Positions 6,544 to 14,245 of a DNA stretch of 37,497 nt are shown piece after piece. Source of the stretch: Caldifarciminota bacterium (GTDB lineage: Bacteria > Hydrothermota > UBA3072). The stretch lies in assembly GCA_023131835.1 (NCBI GenBank), contig JAGLZA010000134.1, forward strand, positions 1-37,497, read 5' to 3'. Both the position numbers and the translations under genes were made by a program. The notes below the pieces were generated by a model. It did not search any database, was not told the origin of the DNA, and saw only the letters and a list, made by a program, of their open reading frames with translations. Numbering within the stretch: position 1 is the stretch's first letter; the number at the start of each line of letters is the position of its first letter.

Positions 6544-6672
6544 ATATGGTTTGTTTTGTATTTTCCCCGCAAAGCGGTAACTGTTTTTCCTCTGCGAAGT
6601 CCGCAGGGAAAAAGTCTGTGTCAGTCTGTGTGTGTCTGCGGCTAATTTTTCTTCAGTTCTTGTCTTTATATC
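6544..6672. repeat. Family A element inserted in frame in the aminotransferase gene (copy 4)
   Basis: Stem TTTTTCCTCTGCG (6584-6596) with CGCAGGGAAAAA (6602-6613), one bulged T, loop AAGTC, flanked by GCAAAGCGGTAACTG and by GTCTGTG boxes ending in GGCTAAT. The extra protein segment is 43 codons and includes AADTHRLTQT from the boxes. Confidence 0.8.
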
Positions 6673-7152
6673 GAACACAGGCTGCAGATGCATCGGCTTC
6701 CACACCGGCCTAGCCTCGATATTTTCCTCCTCCAGCGCCAAGCGCACAGTCTCCCTGTCCGCCCCAAACTCCTCCGGCGTAATCAGAATCACCGTCAGCC
6801 ACCGGTTAGACTTTCCATAAGAAGCCTCGGGCATAAACTCAATCCCCGGCACATTTCCCAATGCTTCACGATAATAATCAAATATCTCCCTTTTTCTTTT
6901 TACCCGCTCATCCAAAACCTTAAGCTGTCCTCGTCCAATCGGGGCCAGGATATTACTCATCCGGTAATTATAACCAATCTCTGTATGCTCATAATGCGGA
7001 AACGGATCCCGTGCCTGCTGAGAGAGGTTGCGTGCATAATCAATGAATTCATTATCATCAGAAGCCAACATCCCCCCACCCGACGTCGTGATAATCTGAT
7101 TCCCGTTAAACGAAAAAACAGCCGCCTTTGCCCCCACTCCCGCATGCCTATA

Positions 7153-7260
7153 TCTTGTAAGGTTATCTGCTCGCGTATGCGATGACACTTTTTCCCCTGC
7201 GAAGTCCGCAGGGGAAAAGTCTATGCCTGTCTGTGTAAGTCTGTGTGGGTCTGTGGCTAA
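7153..7260. repeat. Family A element inserted in frame in the aminotransferase gene (copy 5)
   Basis: Perfect 12-bp stem TTTTCCCCTGCG (7190-7201) with CGCAGGGGAAAA (7207-7218), loop AAGTC, preceded by GCGATGACAC and followed by GTCTGTG boxes. It is read as 36 extra codons containing ATDPHRLTQT, the same frame as the other insertion. Confidence 0.85.
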
Positions 7261-7785
7261 TTTGTATTTCGCACCTAACGCCTCTGCCGCGTCAGCCACC
7301 ACCGGCACACCATATTCCCCACAAATCTCAAATATCCGCTCATAATCAACGCAGTGCCCATACAGATCCGTAGGAACCACCGCCTTAGGTAAGTTTCCCC
7401 TCTTTTCACACCTCTCCAGCTCCCCCTTCAACAACCCCGGATCCATATTCCACGATTCCTGATCACAGTCAATAAACACCGGCACCGCCCCCTCAAACAC
7501 AACCGGCGTCACACTCCCGATAAATGTCAAGGAAGATGCGATCACCTCATCCCCCGACCCCACACCCAAAAGCCGCATGGCCAGATGCATGGCCGCAGTC
7601 CCGCTTGAAACCGCCACCACATAAGGAATCCCCCACATACTCGGCAAACTCCCGCTCAAACGCATCCACCTGCGGTCCTAAGGGTGCAATATAATTGCTC
7701 TCAAACGCCTCACGAACAAACCGTATTTCTTCTCCACCCATATGAGGCGGAGAGAGGAAGATGCGTTTTGTTAATTTTAAACTAC

Positions 7786-8217
7786 TCATGTAATCTCATA
7801 GATATTTTCTTCGTAAAATTCTCGTGCTGTCATAATACGAACAGATTTGTATTGTTTTAAATCCAGGAGATGTCTATCGCCAGAAACCAGAACCTTCACA
7901 TTTGCAGCAAGGGAACAAGAAAGAAATTTTTCGTCATCTGTATCAGAACACGCGCCGCTTACGACTTGCTCCACCTGAATAATGGTGCACAACGATGCAA
8001 TCTTTGCAAAAAGTTCCCTCGATGAAGCTTTCTGCTTGTCGATATATTGCTCAAATTTAGGGTAATGCAGAACACGTTAGACTTCGTCTAAAATCTCAAG
8101 ACTTGTGTAGATCCGCAATCTGCCTTCTTCAGCCCATTTCAATAATTGAAAAGGAATGCCCCTCCATAGAATACCAGAAATCAGCAGATTCGTATCAAAA
8201 ACAGCATTTAAGTTCAT
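7786..8217 (-). pseudogene. PIN-domain toxin with a premature stop
   Basis: From the ATG at 8217 the frame reads MNLNAVFDTNLLISGILW (first PIN Asp), IYTSLEILDEV, then a TAA at 8077-8079 where the family normally has Tyr (EVYRVL). The same frame continues as RVLHYPKFEQYI...CSDTDDEKFLSCSLAANVKVLVSGDRHLLDL, giving the remaining acidic motifs. One TAC-to-TAA change therefore explains the break; the ORF after the stop can start only at an internal Met. The gene overlaps its antitoxin by 4 bases and overlaps the aminotransferase pseudogene start by 4 bases. Intact members are Mg-dependent ribonucleases. Confidence 0.85.
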
Positions 8218-8450
8218 TTCCGACTCTCGTGGATAAGCTCATTTAATTTCTCATCAGACAAAGGGGCTTTATCTTTCGTGACCATCTCTTCCAAAGTCCG
8301 CTGAACATGCGCTCTTTTTAAGATAAGTTCATCATTTTCTATAACAACCACAAAACGTTCTCCACCACTTAACCATTTCTGAATATCCTCAGGTAAAATC
8401 AGGCTTTTTCTGTCCTCGGATAAGACTGCATATTGACTTGCAATAGGCAT
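8214..8450 (-). CDS. AbrB-like antitoxin of the PIN pair
   Basis: A 78-residue protein. Residues 3-46 (SQYAVLSEDRKSLILPEDIQKWLSGGERFVVVIENDELILKR) look like a SpoVT/AbrB swapped-hairpin domain, followed by a charged helical tail that would contact the toxin. AGGAGGTC is placed just upstream of the ATG at 8450. It overlaps the PIN gene by 4 bases. The toxin partner is broken, so this may be a solitary antitoxin. Confidence 0.75.
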   Translation of the reverse strand: MPIASQYAVLSEDRKSLILPEDIQKWLSGGERFVVVIENDELILKRAHVQRTLEEMVTKDKAPLSDEKLNELIHESRK

Positions 8451-8538
8451 AATATGACCTCCTCTATTATGTATTACTAATCAATGATTCTGTTGATTAT
8501 CTGTGTTAATTCTGGGTTTTAGTTTTCCATCTTTGAAC

Positions 8539-8958
8539 TCATATTTGTTCAGCCTCATCAATGCTCTTGATGATTTTAACAGGGACACCCGCAGCAACAC
8601 AATTATCCGGAATATCGCAATTTACAAAACTCATTGCTCCCACCACTGCATTCTCACCAATCGTCACACCAGGCATCACAACGGTGTGGCTCCCTATCCT
8701 ACAATTTTTCTTCAAGACAACCTCACCCTCTTTATCATCAATCGTGGAAACCGAATAAATCGCGCAATGCGAACCTATCTGCACAAAATCCTCAATCACC
8801 ACACCATTTTTAGCATTAATGTAAGTAAATGCCCCTACATCAGTCTTAAACCCCAGTTTGAATTTATCTTTATGTTGAACAACCCAATTGTATTTTGTCG
8901 GCTTGCCATCCTCAATTTGAGGATATTCCCAATCTATAAATCGTGTTTTACTGTTCAT
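8539..8958 (-). CDS. Left-handed beta-helix acyltransferase (hexapeptide repeat)
   Basis: A 139-residue protein starting MNSKTRFIDWEYP, with hexapeptide-repeat rungs (VGAFTYINAKNGVVIEDFVQIGSHCAIYSVSTIDD, KKNCRIGSHTVVMPGVTIGENAVVGAMSFVNCDIPDNCVAAGVPVKII). Predicted to acetylate an amino or hydroxyl group of a nucleotide sugar using acetyl-CoA. Start at 8958 gives a 4-base ATGA overlap with the sugar-phosphate transferase stop, indicating coupling; a longer frame to 9039 overlaps that gene. The usual order PglC-PglD-PglE (transferase, acetyltransferase, aminotransferase) is visible, but the aminotransferase is decayed and a TA pair lies in between. Confidence 0.8.
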   Translation of the reverse strand: MNSKTRFIDWEYPQIEDGKPTKYNWVVQHKDKFKLGFKTDVGAFTYINAKNGVVIEDFVQIGSHCAIYSVSTIDDKEGEVVLKKNCRIGSHTVVMPGVTIGENAVVGAMSFVNCDIPDNCVAAGVPVKIIKSIDEAEQI

Positions 8959-9584
8959 GGTTTCTGGATAGCTCTTTTGAATTCTTCCGCAGTTGCCTGA
9001 CCAGGCTGATTGATTCCTTCGCGCTTTATAATCTTCCATACAGTTAGAGCAATGATTTTCATGTCTAGCCAGAAGGATAGATGATCTACATACCAGATGT
9101 CATGCTCAAACTTCTGCTCCCAGGTGATAGCATTCCGTCCATTGACCTGCGCCCAGCCTGTAATCCCCGGCTTCACCTCGTGCCGCCTCGCCTGCTCAGG
9201 AGTGTAACGATCCAGATATTGCATCAGTAAAGGCCGCGGCCCTACAATGCTCATTTCACCCTTGATCACATTAAAAAGCTCAGGCAGCTCATCCATGCTG
9301 GTTTTTCGCAAAAACCACCCCAAAGAAGTCAACCGCTCTCCATCCAGCAGCAGATGCCCCTCTTCATCACGCTCATCCGTCATGGTACGAAATTTATATA
9401 TCACAAAAGGCTTGCCATGCAGCCCCGGCCGCACCTGTCTGAAAAGGACAGGCGAGCCGATTCTTATTCGCACCAGGAATCCAATGAGAACAAGAACAGG
9501 TGAAAGAATAATCAGCAATGGAACTGCAATCGATAGATCAAAAAGGCGTTTGACCCAATTTGTATACGGTTTGGAATCATGCAT
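8955..9584 (-). CDS. Initiating phosphoglycosyl transferase (PglC/WcaJ-type, monotopic)
   Basis: A 209-residue bacterial sugar transferase. One N-terminal hydrophobic re-entrant helix (LIILSPVLVLIGFLV), then FRQVRPGLHGKPFVIYKFRTM, the catalytic Asp-Glu dyad in MDELPELFNVIKGEMSIVGPRPLL, and GITGWAQVNGRNAITWEQKFEHDIWYVDHLSFWLD. It transfers a sugar-1-phosphate from a UDP-sugar to undecaprenyl phosphate at the inner membrane, starting repeat-unit synthesis. Length matches the small PglC class. A truncated paralogue lies at 11103-11609, so this copy is probably the working initiator of the locus. Confidence 0.9.
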   Translation of the reverse strand: MHDSKPYTNWVKRLFDLSIAVPLLIILSPVLVLIGFLVRIRIGSPVLFRQVRPGLHGKPFVIYKFRTMTDERDEEGHLLLDGERLTSLGWFLRKTSMDELPELFNVIKGEMSIVGPRPLLMQYLDRYTPEQARRHEVKPGITGWAQVNGRNAITWEQKFEHDIWYVDHLSFWLDMKIIALTVWKIIKREGINQPGQATAEEFKRAIQKP

Positions 9585-9713
9585 TCAAAACTGCCTTTCC
9601 AGCCTTCACTACTGTGCAAGAACTGTGCATGCACACTTAATATCTAAGCCTGTACCTACGTTTGGATCATTTCGATTTTCGGATGTAGGTATTTCATAAG
9701 AGGCCTTTTAACG

Positions 9714-9794
9714 CTATCTCACATCTATCTCACATTCTCACACGATCTCACATCAAACAGAATATCTCACACGCGGACCGCTTCCCTGTTTGTG
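9714..9794. repeat. 81-bp direct repeat, copy 2
   Basis: Identical by eye to 3211-3291. The last 13 codons and stop of the AlbA_2 gene at 9753 are inside this repeat, while the remaining part extends beyond the stop codon. Flanking sequences of the two copies differ on both sides. Confidence 0.9.
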
Positions 9795-11093
9795 AATCAA
9801 CCCTTTTTCTTCAAGCTGTCTTAGTCTTTTCAGGGCTGTATTCTGATGGATATTCAAATTCTCTGCTATCTCCTTGCTCCCTAAAGGGATCCCCTGCTTG
9901 ATTAGCTCAAAGACATCTTCAAAATCAGGCGAGAGGGTCAAGCGGGCCCTGAAGATAGTTGCTTTGAAAAAATTGCCCGTTTCTTCGAATTTTGGCTCCG
10001 GCAGTGCATTTGTTCTGCATGCTTCCTTTATCCTCATTATGCCTGTCCCTAACTGCTCAACATACCATGCTTCACGGAATATCTTTACGATAAACCTGTT
10101 TCTGACTTCGGATATCCCATCCCCTAAATCCTGAAGAGTTATCCCTAAAGGAAGCGTGCCGGGGCTTGTGATTTCAATTCTGTCCGAAAAAATATCAAGC
10201 TTATTGTCAGCTCCTGCAATGGAGTAATCTCTATGACAGATTGCATTTAAGATTTCCTCCCTGATAGCTGGCAGAGGGATGTCATAGTCCTCCTTTCTTC
10301 GCAAGGCAGATATCTCTATCTTTCTTTCCATGTAAAGACGAACAAAATCCATGATTTTTTCCGGCATCGCCAATAAACCATCATTAATAGTGGTCGAGTT
10401 TATTAGCTCAGCCCTGTTTTCGGCCTTGAAGCGGGAAACCCTGAACCTTGCATAGGAATATTCATCCGGCAGAGTAAAACAAAACAAAAGTATCCCGCCA
10501 ATGGTTGGATGACACGCATGATCATAACGCTGCGCAGCCTTGATTTTTACCAGATAGCCAAGGGTTGGTTTGATTTTTAATCCACGCGATTCAATAAACT
10601 TGTCAAGCAACCGCCTGTCTAATATCTCACAGTCAAAGGATGGATCAATCTCCTGATCAAGGCTGATATTCCGGGCTTGTCTCCTCAGCTCAGCCACAAC
10701 CTGGGAATCTGCCTTCCTGTTCGTTGAGCCAATCCTTACAAAGACACCATCTTCCGGACCAAGTTTTTTCAAATAATAGGGTTTGTTTGCCCCGGGAAGA
10801 ATTCTTATGATAAAAATTACCTTATCTTCAAGGGTGGCTGTTTGAAAAAAGACATTCGGGATGGGTGAAATTGAATCATATATGATACTCGACAGCTTTT
10901 CTTCCAGGTCAAAAGGCTCTTCCTTTATACCTGTTACAGTACGGTCGTCATTTACGCCAACATAGATATGTCCTCCGGTTCCGTTGGCAAAGGCAACCAC
11001 TGTTTTCAGTAGATTCTGCCTGTTTTTTGGAATTTCTTTTTTAAATTCCAAGGACTTATCTTCAGGTTGTTTGAGAATTTCCCGTATTTTCAT
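9753..11093 (-). CDS. AlbA_2 / RecG-like ATP-binding regulator with C-terminal winged HTH (copy 2)
   Basis: A 446-residue paralogue of 3313-4704. AlbA_2 domain at ~10-130 (DKSLEFKKEIP, VAFANGTGGHIYVGVNDDRTV, GVFVRIGSTNRKADS); HATPase-like segment ~270-360 (AIREEILNAICHRDYS, IEITSPGTLPLGITLQDL, RNRFIVKIFREAWYVEQLGTGIMR); a C-terminal winged helix of a different subclass (LGSKEIAENLNIHQNTALKRLRQLEEKGLI). Both copies begin MKI(Q/R)EILKQPE and share similar bases just upstream of the ATG. The stop codon falls inside the 81-bp repeat. The gene sits between an intact and a truncated sugar-phosphate transferase, as if it entered the polysaccharide locus. Exact function unknown. Confidence 0.85.
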   Translation of the reverse strand: MKIREILKQPEDKSLEFKKEIPKNRQNLLKTVVAFANGTGGHIYVGVNDDRTVTGIKEEPFDLEEKLSSIIYDSISPIPNVFFQTATLEDKVIFIIRILPGANKPYYLKKLGPEDGVFVRIGSTNRKADSQVVAELRRQARNISLDQEIDPSFDCEILDRRLLDKFIESRGLKIKPTLGYLVKIKAAQRYDHACHPTIGGILLFCFTLPDEYSYARFRVSRFKAENRAELINSTTINDGLLAMPEKIMDFVRLYMERKIEISALRRKEDYDIPLPAIREEILNAICHRDYSIAGADNKLDIFSDRIEITSPGTLPLGITLQDLGDGISEVRNRFIVKIFREAWYVEQLGTGIMRIKEACRTNALPEPKFEETGNFFKATIFRARLTLSPDFEDVFELIKQGIPLGSKEIAENLNIHQNTALKRLRQLEEKGLIHKQGSGPRVRYSV

Positions 11094-11102
11094 TTCAATC
11101 TC

Positions 11103-11609
11103 TCAGTCTCTTCTCGTCTCAACACCAGCTTTCCGACCATTGACCTGTGCCCATCCCGTGATGCCAGGCTTTACCTTGTGGCGCCGGGCCTGTTTGGGCG
11201 TGTAACGATCCAGATACTGCATGAGCAAAGGTCTCGGCCTTACAATGCTCATATCTCCTTTAATTACATTAAACAGCTCCGGCAGTTCATCCAGGCTGGT
11301 CTTTCGCAAAAGACGTCCCAGTGGGGTCAACCGCTCTCCATCCAGCAGCAGATCCCCCTCTTCATTCCGTTCGTCCATCATGGTGCGAAACTTATAAATT
11401 ACAAAGGGCTTTCCATGCAGCCCCGGGCGCACCTGCCGGAAAAACACAGGCGAGCCGATCTTAAGGTGTACCAGAAATCCAATAAAGACAAGAACAGGTG
11501 ACAAAATGATGAGCGATGAGACAGACGTAACGAGATCAAAAATCCTTTTAATCCCAATTAATTCAAGCTCCTTTTTAATCTGTGTTAATCTGCGTAATCT
11601 GTAGATCAT
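11103..11609 (-). pseudogene. Truncated second sugar-phosphate transferase
   Basis: Residues 18-157 parallel the intact enzyme at 8955-9584 (LIILSPVLVFIGFLVHLKIGSP, KFRTMMDER, LDELPELFNVIKGDMSIV, GITGWAQVNGR). After NGR the homology stops and only KAGVETRRD follows, so the last ~45 residues (the EQKF-HDIWYVD segment and beyond) are missing. In addition the conserved SIVGPRP is SIVRPRP. The break lies about 35 bases from the start of the AlbA_2 gene. The N-terminal extension encoded by 11573-11609 is a TCTGTGTTAATCTGCG micro-repeat, so the true start was probably further in. Likely inactive. Confidence 0.75.
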
Positions 11610-11618
11610 AGGCCCATC

Positions 11619-12845
11619 TCAATAGCTTACACTAACAGATTGAAATGTTTCTTCGAATCGCCGCGCACCGATCCGAAGTGAAAATTCCTGTTCATAAAAC
11701 ATTTTCCCATTATGCCCCATCAGGTCAAGCTCTTCACGAGACATATTATAAAACTTTTTAACAGCATCAGCTATATTCTGTGGATCTTCCGGCGTGCATG
11801 TCAGGCCAGACTTGGCCTTCACCACCAACCCTGCAGCGTTTCCTTTTACACCCATTAATATCGGACGTCCTGCTGCCATGTAAGCCTGTGTCTTGGAAGG
11901 TATTGTGATTCTAAAAAGAGGATCACCCCCTAAATGGACGAGAAGCACATCGCCCAGGTTCAAAATATCACCTATTTCGCTTGGTGGCTGGCGTGGTAGA
12001 AAACGAACATTTATCAACCCTTGTTCAATTGTTTTTTCTTTCAATCTATCAACATCGACACCACCGCCCACAAAAACAAATTGAATCTTCGGTAAGTTAT
12101 CACGCAATAAGCGCGCGGCCTCCAAAACCGCATCAAGGGCCTGCGTCTTTCCCATTGTACCGGCAAATACGACATTGAATCGCCCGGCCATGCCAAGATC
12201 GCGCGCCAGGGTTTCACTCCGCCCTGTGGTTTGAATTTTATTGTCTTCACACCAGTTGTATATCACCTCAATCTTATGCTCCGGCACGCCTCGCCTGATC
12301 AACATTTCCCTGAAGCCGGGGGACAAAACAACAATTTTGGCTGCCTGCGAATATACAAACCGGCACCATTTTTCAACCATCCAAAGAGCAACAGAATTGC
12401 CTAACATGCCTGACGCCTTAAGTGTATCTGGCCAAAGGTCCTGAATATCATAAACAAAGGGAGCGCGGTGAAGTAAATGCAAAAACAAACCGGGCAAACC
12501 TATGGTTGCCGGTGGATGATATACATAAATGACATCTGGTCTCTTTACCAAAAAACATCCGATAAGGGATGCTGATAATGCAAAACTTGTGTAGTTTAAT
12601 ATGCGCTTTATGGCATTGTTATCATGGCTTGGATACAGCGGAACCCGCAAAACAGGGATTCCATCCATAACTTCCCTTTGAAAAAGCTTTACGCTATAAC
12701 CGTCATAAATTTTTCCACCGGGATAATTTGGAAATCCGGTCAAGACCTCCACTTCATGACCTCTTTTTGCCAACTCCTTTGCAAATAGCAACCCTTTAAA
12801 AGTCGGTTCAGGATCGAACCATTGCGTAAGCATTAATATGCGCAA
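11619..12845 (-). CDS. wbuB: WbuB-like GT4 glycosyltransferase (probable FucNAc transferase)
   Basis: A ~408-residue GT-B enzyme: N-terminal domain RILMLTQWFDPEPTFKGLLFAKELAKRGHEVEVLTGFPNYPGGKIYDGY, DVIYVYHPPATIGLPG, YDIQDLWPDTLKASGM; C-terminal domain VVFAGTMGKTQALDAVLEAA, then TIPSKTQAYMAAGRPILMGVKGNAAGLV. This signature is that of WbuB/WbjE-type enzymes, usually encoded beside fnlABC, which transfer L-FucNAc. Start: a TTG at 12845 with TTGAGG eight bases upstream is preferred; the frame is open to a TTG at 12866. The position directly after fnlA-B-C in transcription order supports the acceptor/donor assignment, which remains an inference. Confidence 0.85.
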   Translation of the reverse strand: MRILMLTQWFDPEPTFKGLLFAKELAKRGHEVEVLTGFPNYPGGKIYDGYSVKLFQREVMDGIPVLRVPLYPSHDNNAIKRILNYTSFALSASLIGCFLVKRPDVIYVYHPPATIGLPGLFLHLLHRAPFVYDIQDLWPDTLKASGMLGNSVALWMVEKWCRFVYSQAAKIVVLSPGFREMLIRRGVPEHKIEVIYNWCEDNKIQTTGRSETLARDLGMAGRFNVVFAGTMGKTQALDAVLEAARLLRDNLPKIQFVFVGGGVDVDRLKEKTIEQGLINVRFLPRQPPSEIGDILNLGDVLLVHLGGDPLFRITIPSKTQAYMAAGRPILMGVKGNAAGLVVKAKSGLTCTPEDPQNIADAVKKFYNMSREELDLMGHNGKMFYEQEFSLRIGARRFEETFQSVSVSY

Positions 12846-12928
12846 TTTTAGAAACCTCAACTGCAAATACCAACAGGGATTAAGGTAATTTTTTTGATCT
12901 AATTTGGGTTAATTCGTGACATTCGTGG

Positions 12929-14062
12929 CTAAATATATTTCTTCCAGACCGTTCGATTCACATAATCTGTATAACTTATAATAATGCGCAACACCTTTTC
13001 AGAAACGTTTGGAATGTTATAATCGGCAACAATTGGTAAGGTTCGCTGTTGGCCGCGTGATTGGGATTCAAGTACTTCCAGTGCTTGCAGTACTCGATCA
13101 ATTTCCAGACCAGTCATCATTACCACGGCTTCTTCCATCCCCTCCGGCCGCTCGTGGGCTTCTCGGATATTGAGAGCTGGGAAATTTAATATGGATGACT
13201 CTTCACTGATGGTTCCGCTGTCAGATAGCACTGCACGGGCATTTTTCTGCAGATTAACATAGTCAAAGAATCCAAGTGGTTTTAGGAGTTCAATATTGTT
13301 ATTAAAAGAGACGCCAATGGTTTCTACCTTTTTTCTTGTCCTGGGGTGTGTTGAAACAATAATTCTTCTGTTGAAATGTTCGGCCAGTTTGTTCAAGATT
13401 TCGACCAACTTTGTAAAATTAGCATCAGAGTCGATATTTTCCTCTCTATGGACACTCACGACAAAATAATCATGGGTCTTTAATCCCAACTTTTTTAAAA
13501 TTTGGGAATTGTCAGTGTCGTTCTTGTAGTGATGAAGCACCTCGTACATAGGGCTGCCGGTTTTGATAATCCGGTCAGCAGGAATCCCCTCACGCAGTAA
13601 ATATTCACGTGCTATGTCACTGTAAGGCAAATTGATATCACTGGTGTGATCGACGATTTTACGATTGATCTCTTCCGGCACCCTTTGATCAAAACACCGG
13701 TTCCCGGCCTCCATGTGAAAGACAGGGATTTTTCGTCTCTTGGCCGGAATCACCGAAAGGCAACTGTTAGTATCGCCTAGAACCAGCAATGCCTCAGGTC
13801 TCTCCTTTGCCAGTATGGGATCGATTTTAATAAGGGTCTGGCCAATGGTTTCAGCGACCGACCCGCCAGCAGCATCGAGAAAATAATCCGGCTTGCGAAC
13901 CCCCAGATCATGGAAGAATATTTCGTTTAATTCATAGTCATAGTTTTGCCCCGTATGCACCAGAATATGATCTGTATGACGATCGAGCAAAGCCAGCACA
14001 CGAGACAAGCGTATAATTTCAGGCCTTGTTCCAACAATAGTCATCACTTTTAGTTTGTTCAT
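12929..14062 (-). CDS. fnlC: UDP-N-acetylglucosamine 2-epimerase, FnlC/WbjD type
   Basis: A 377-residue epimerase: VMTIVGTRPEIIRLSRVLALL, LVHTGQNYDYELNEIFFHDLGVRKPDYFL, VLGDTNSCLSVIPAKRRKIPVFHMEAGNRCFDQRVPEEINRKIVDHTSDINLPYSDIAREYLLREG, and the SDSGTISEESSILNFPALNIREAHERPEG motif characteristic of the FnlC/CapG/WbjD branch. It catalyses the last step to UDP-L-FucNAc by C2 epimerisation in the cytoplasm. Together with FnlA and FnlB it completes the pathway. The ATG at 14062 has only a weak ribosome binding site because a CACGAAT micro-repeat stands immediately upstream. Confidence 0.92.
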   Translation of the reverse strand: MNKLKVMTIVGTRPEIIRLSRVLALLDRHTDHILVHTGQNYDYELNEIFFHDLGVRKPDYFLDAAGGSVAETIGQTLIKIDPILAKERPEALLVLGDTNSCLSVIPAKRRKIPVFHMEAGNRCFDQRVPEEINRKIVDHTSDINLPYSDIAREYLLREGIPADRIIKTGSPMYEVLHHYKNDTDNSQILKKLGLKTHDYFVVSVHREENIDSDANFTKLVEILNKLAEHFNRRIIVSTHPRTRKKVETIGVSFNNNIELLKPLGFFDYVNLQKNARAVLSDSGTISEESSILNFPALNIREAHERPEGMEEAVVMMTGLEIDRVLQALEVLESQSRGQQRTLPIVADYNIPNVSEKVLRIIISYTDYVNRTVWKKYI

Positions 14063-14071
14063 AATATTTTT

Positions 14072-14245
14072 TTGCCACGAATTTCACGAATGGGCACGAA
14101 TATTACAGGATCAACTGCTTGGATCTTACTTGTTTTCGTTCGAACTTATAAGAAAACCGAGCAGCAAAAAAAAATTTATGTACAACTTCTTCAATTGAAA
14201 CATCTAAATCCAATTCGTGATAATTCGTATAATTCGTGGCTAAAC
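14072..14245. repeat. CACGAAT/ATTCGTG micro-repeats flanking a short spacer (family C)
   Basis: At 14078-14102 lie three CACGAAT-type heptamers (CCACGAATTTCACGAATGGG...), and at 14211-14243 the reverse-complementary form (AATTCGTGATAATTCGTATAATTCGTGGCTAA), so the ~170-base spacer between fnlC and fnlB is bracketed by inverted arms. No gene was seen between them. Similar sequences occur at 12905-12935, 15389-15424 and 11573-11608. Confidence 0.65.

Larger units (their letters stand above)
6412..7789 (-). pseudogene. DegT/DnrJ/EryC1 (PglE-like) aminotransferase pseudogene with frameshift, lost catalytic lysine and two in-frame repeat insertions
   Basis: The N-terminus (MSSLKLTKRIFLSPPHMGGEEIRFVREAF) starts at 7789 and continues in another frame after a one-base expansion of a C5 run at 7630-7634; with four bases the frame would read EYVGIPYVVAVSSGTAAMHLA. 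The PLP-lysine motif, normally FSFNGNKIITTSGGGM, has Gln (CAG, 7096-7098) in place of the Schiff-base lysine. Family A repeats interrupt the protein in frame at 7153-7260 (36 codons after EALGAKYK) and 6544-6672 (43 codons between PVF and KARMVGG). The start overlaps the PIN toxin stop by 4 bases. Intact relatives form 4-amino sugars for bacillosamine-type pathways; this copy should not catalyse transamination. Confidence 0.85.

Noticed and set aside
7630-7634. Phase-variation tract switching the aminotransferase on and off
   Set aside because: A run of five C is too short for efficient slippage and the catalytic lysine is lost, so switching would not restore function.
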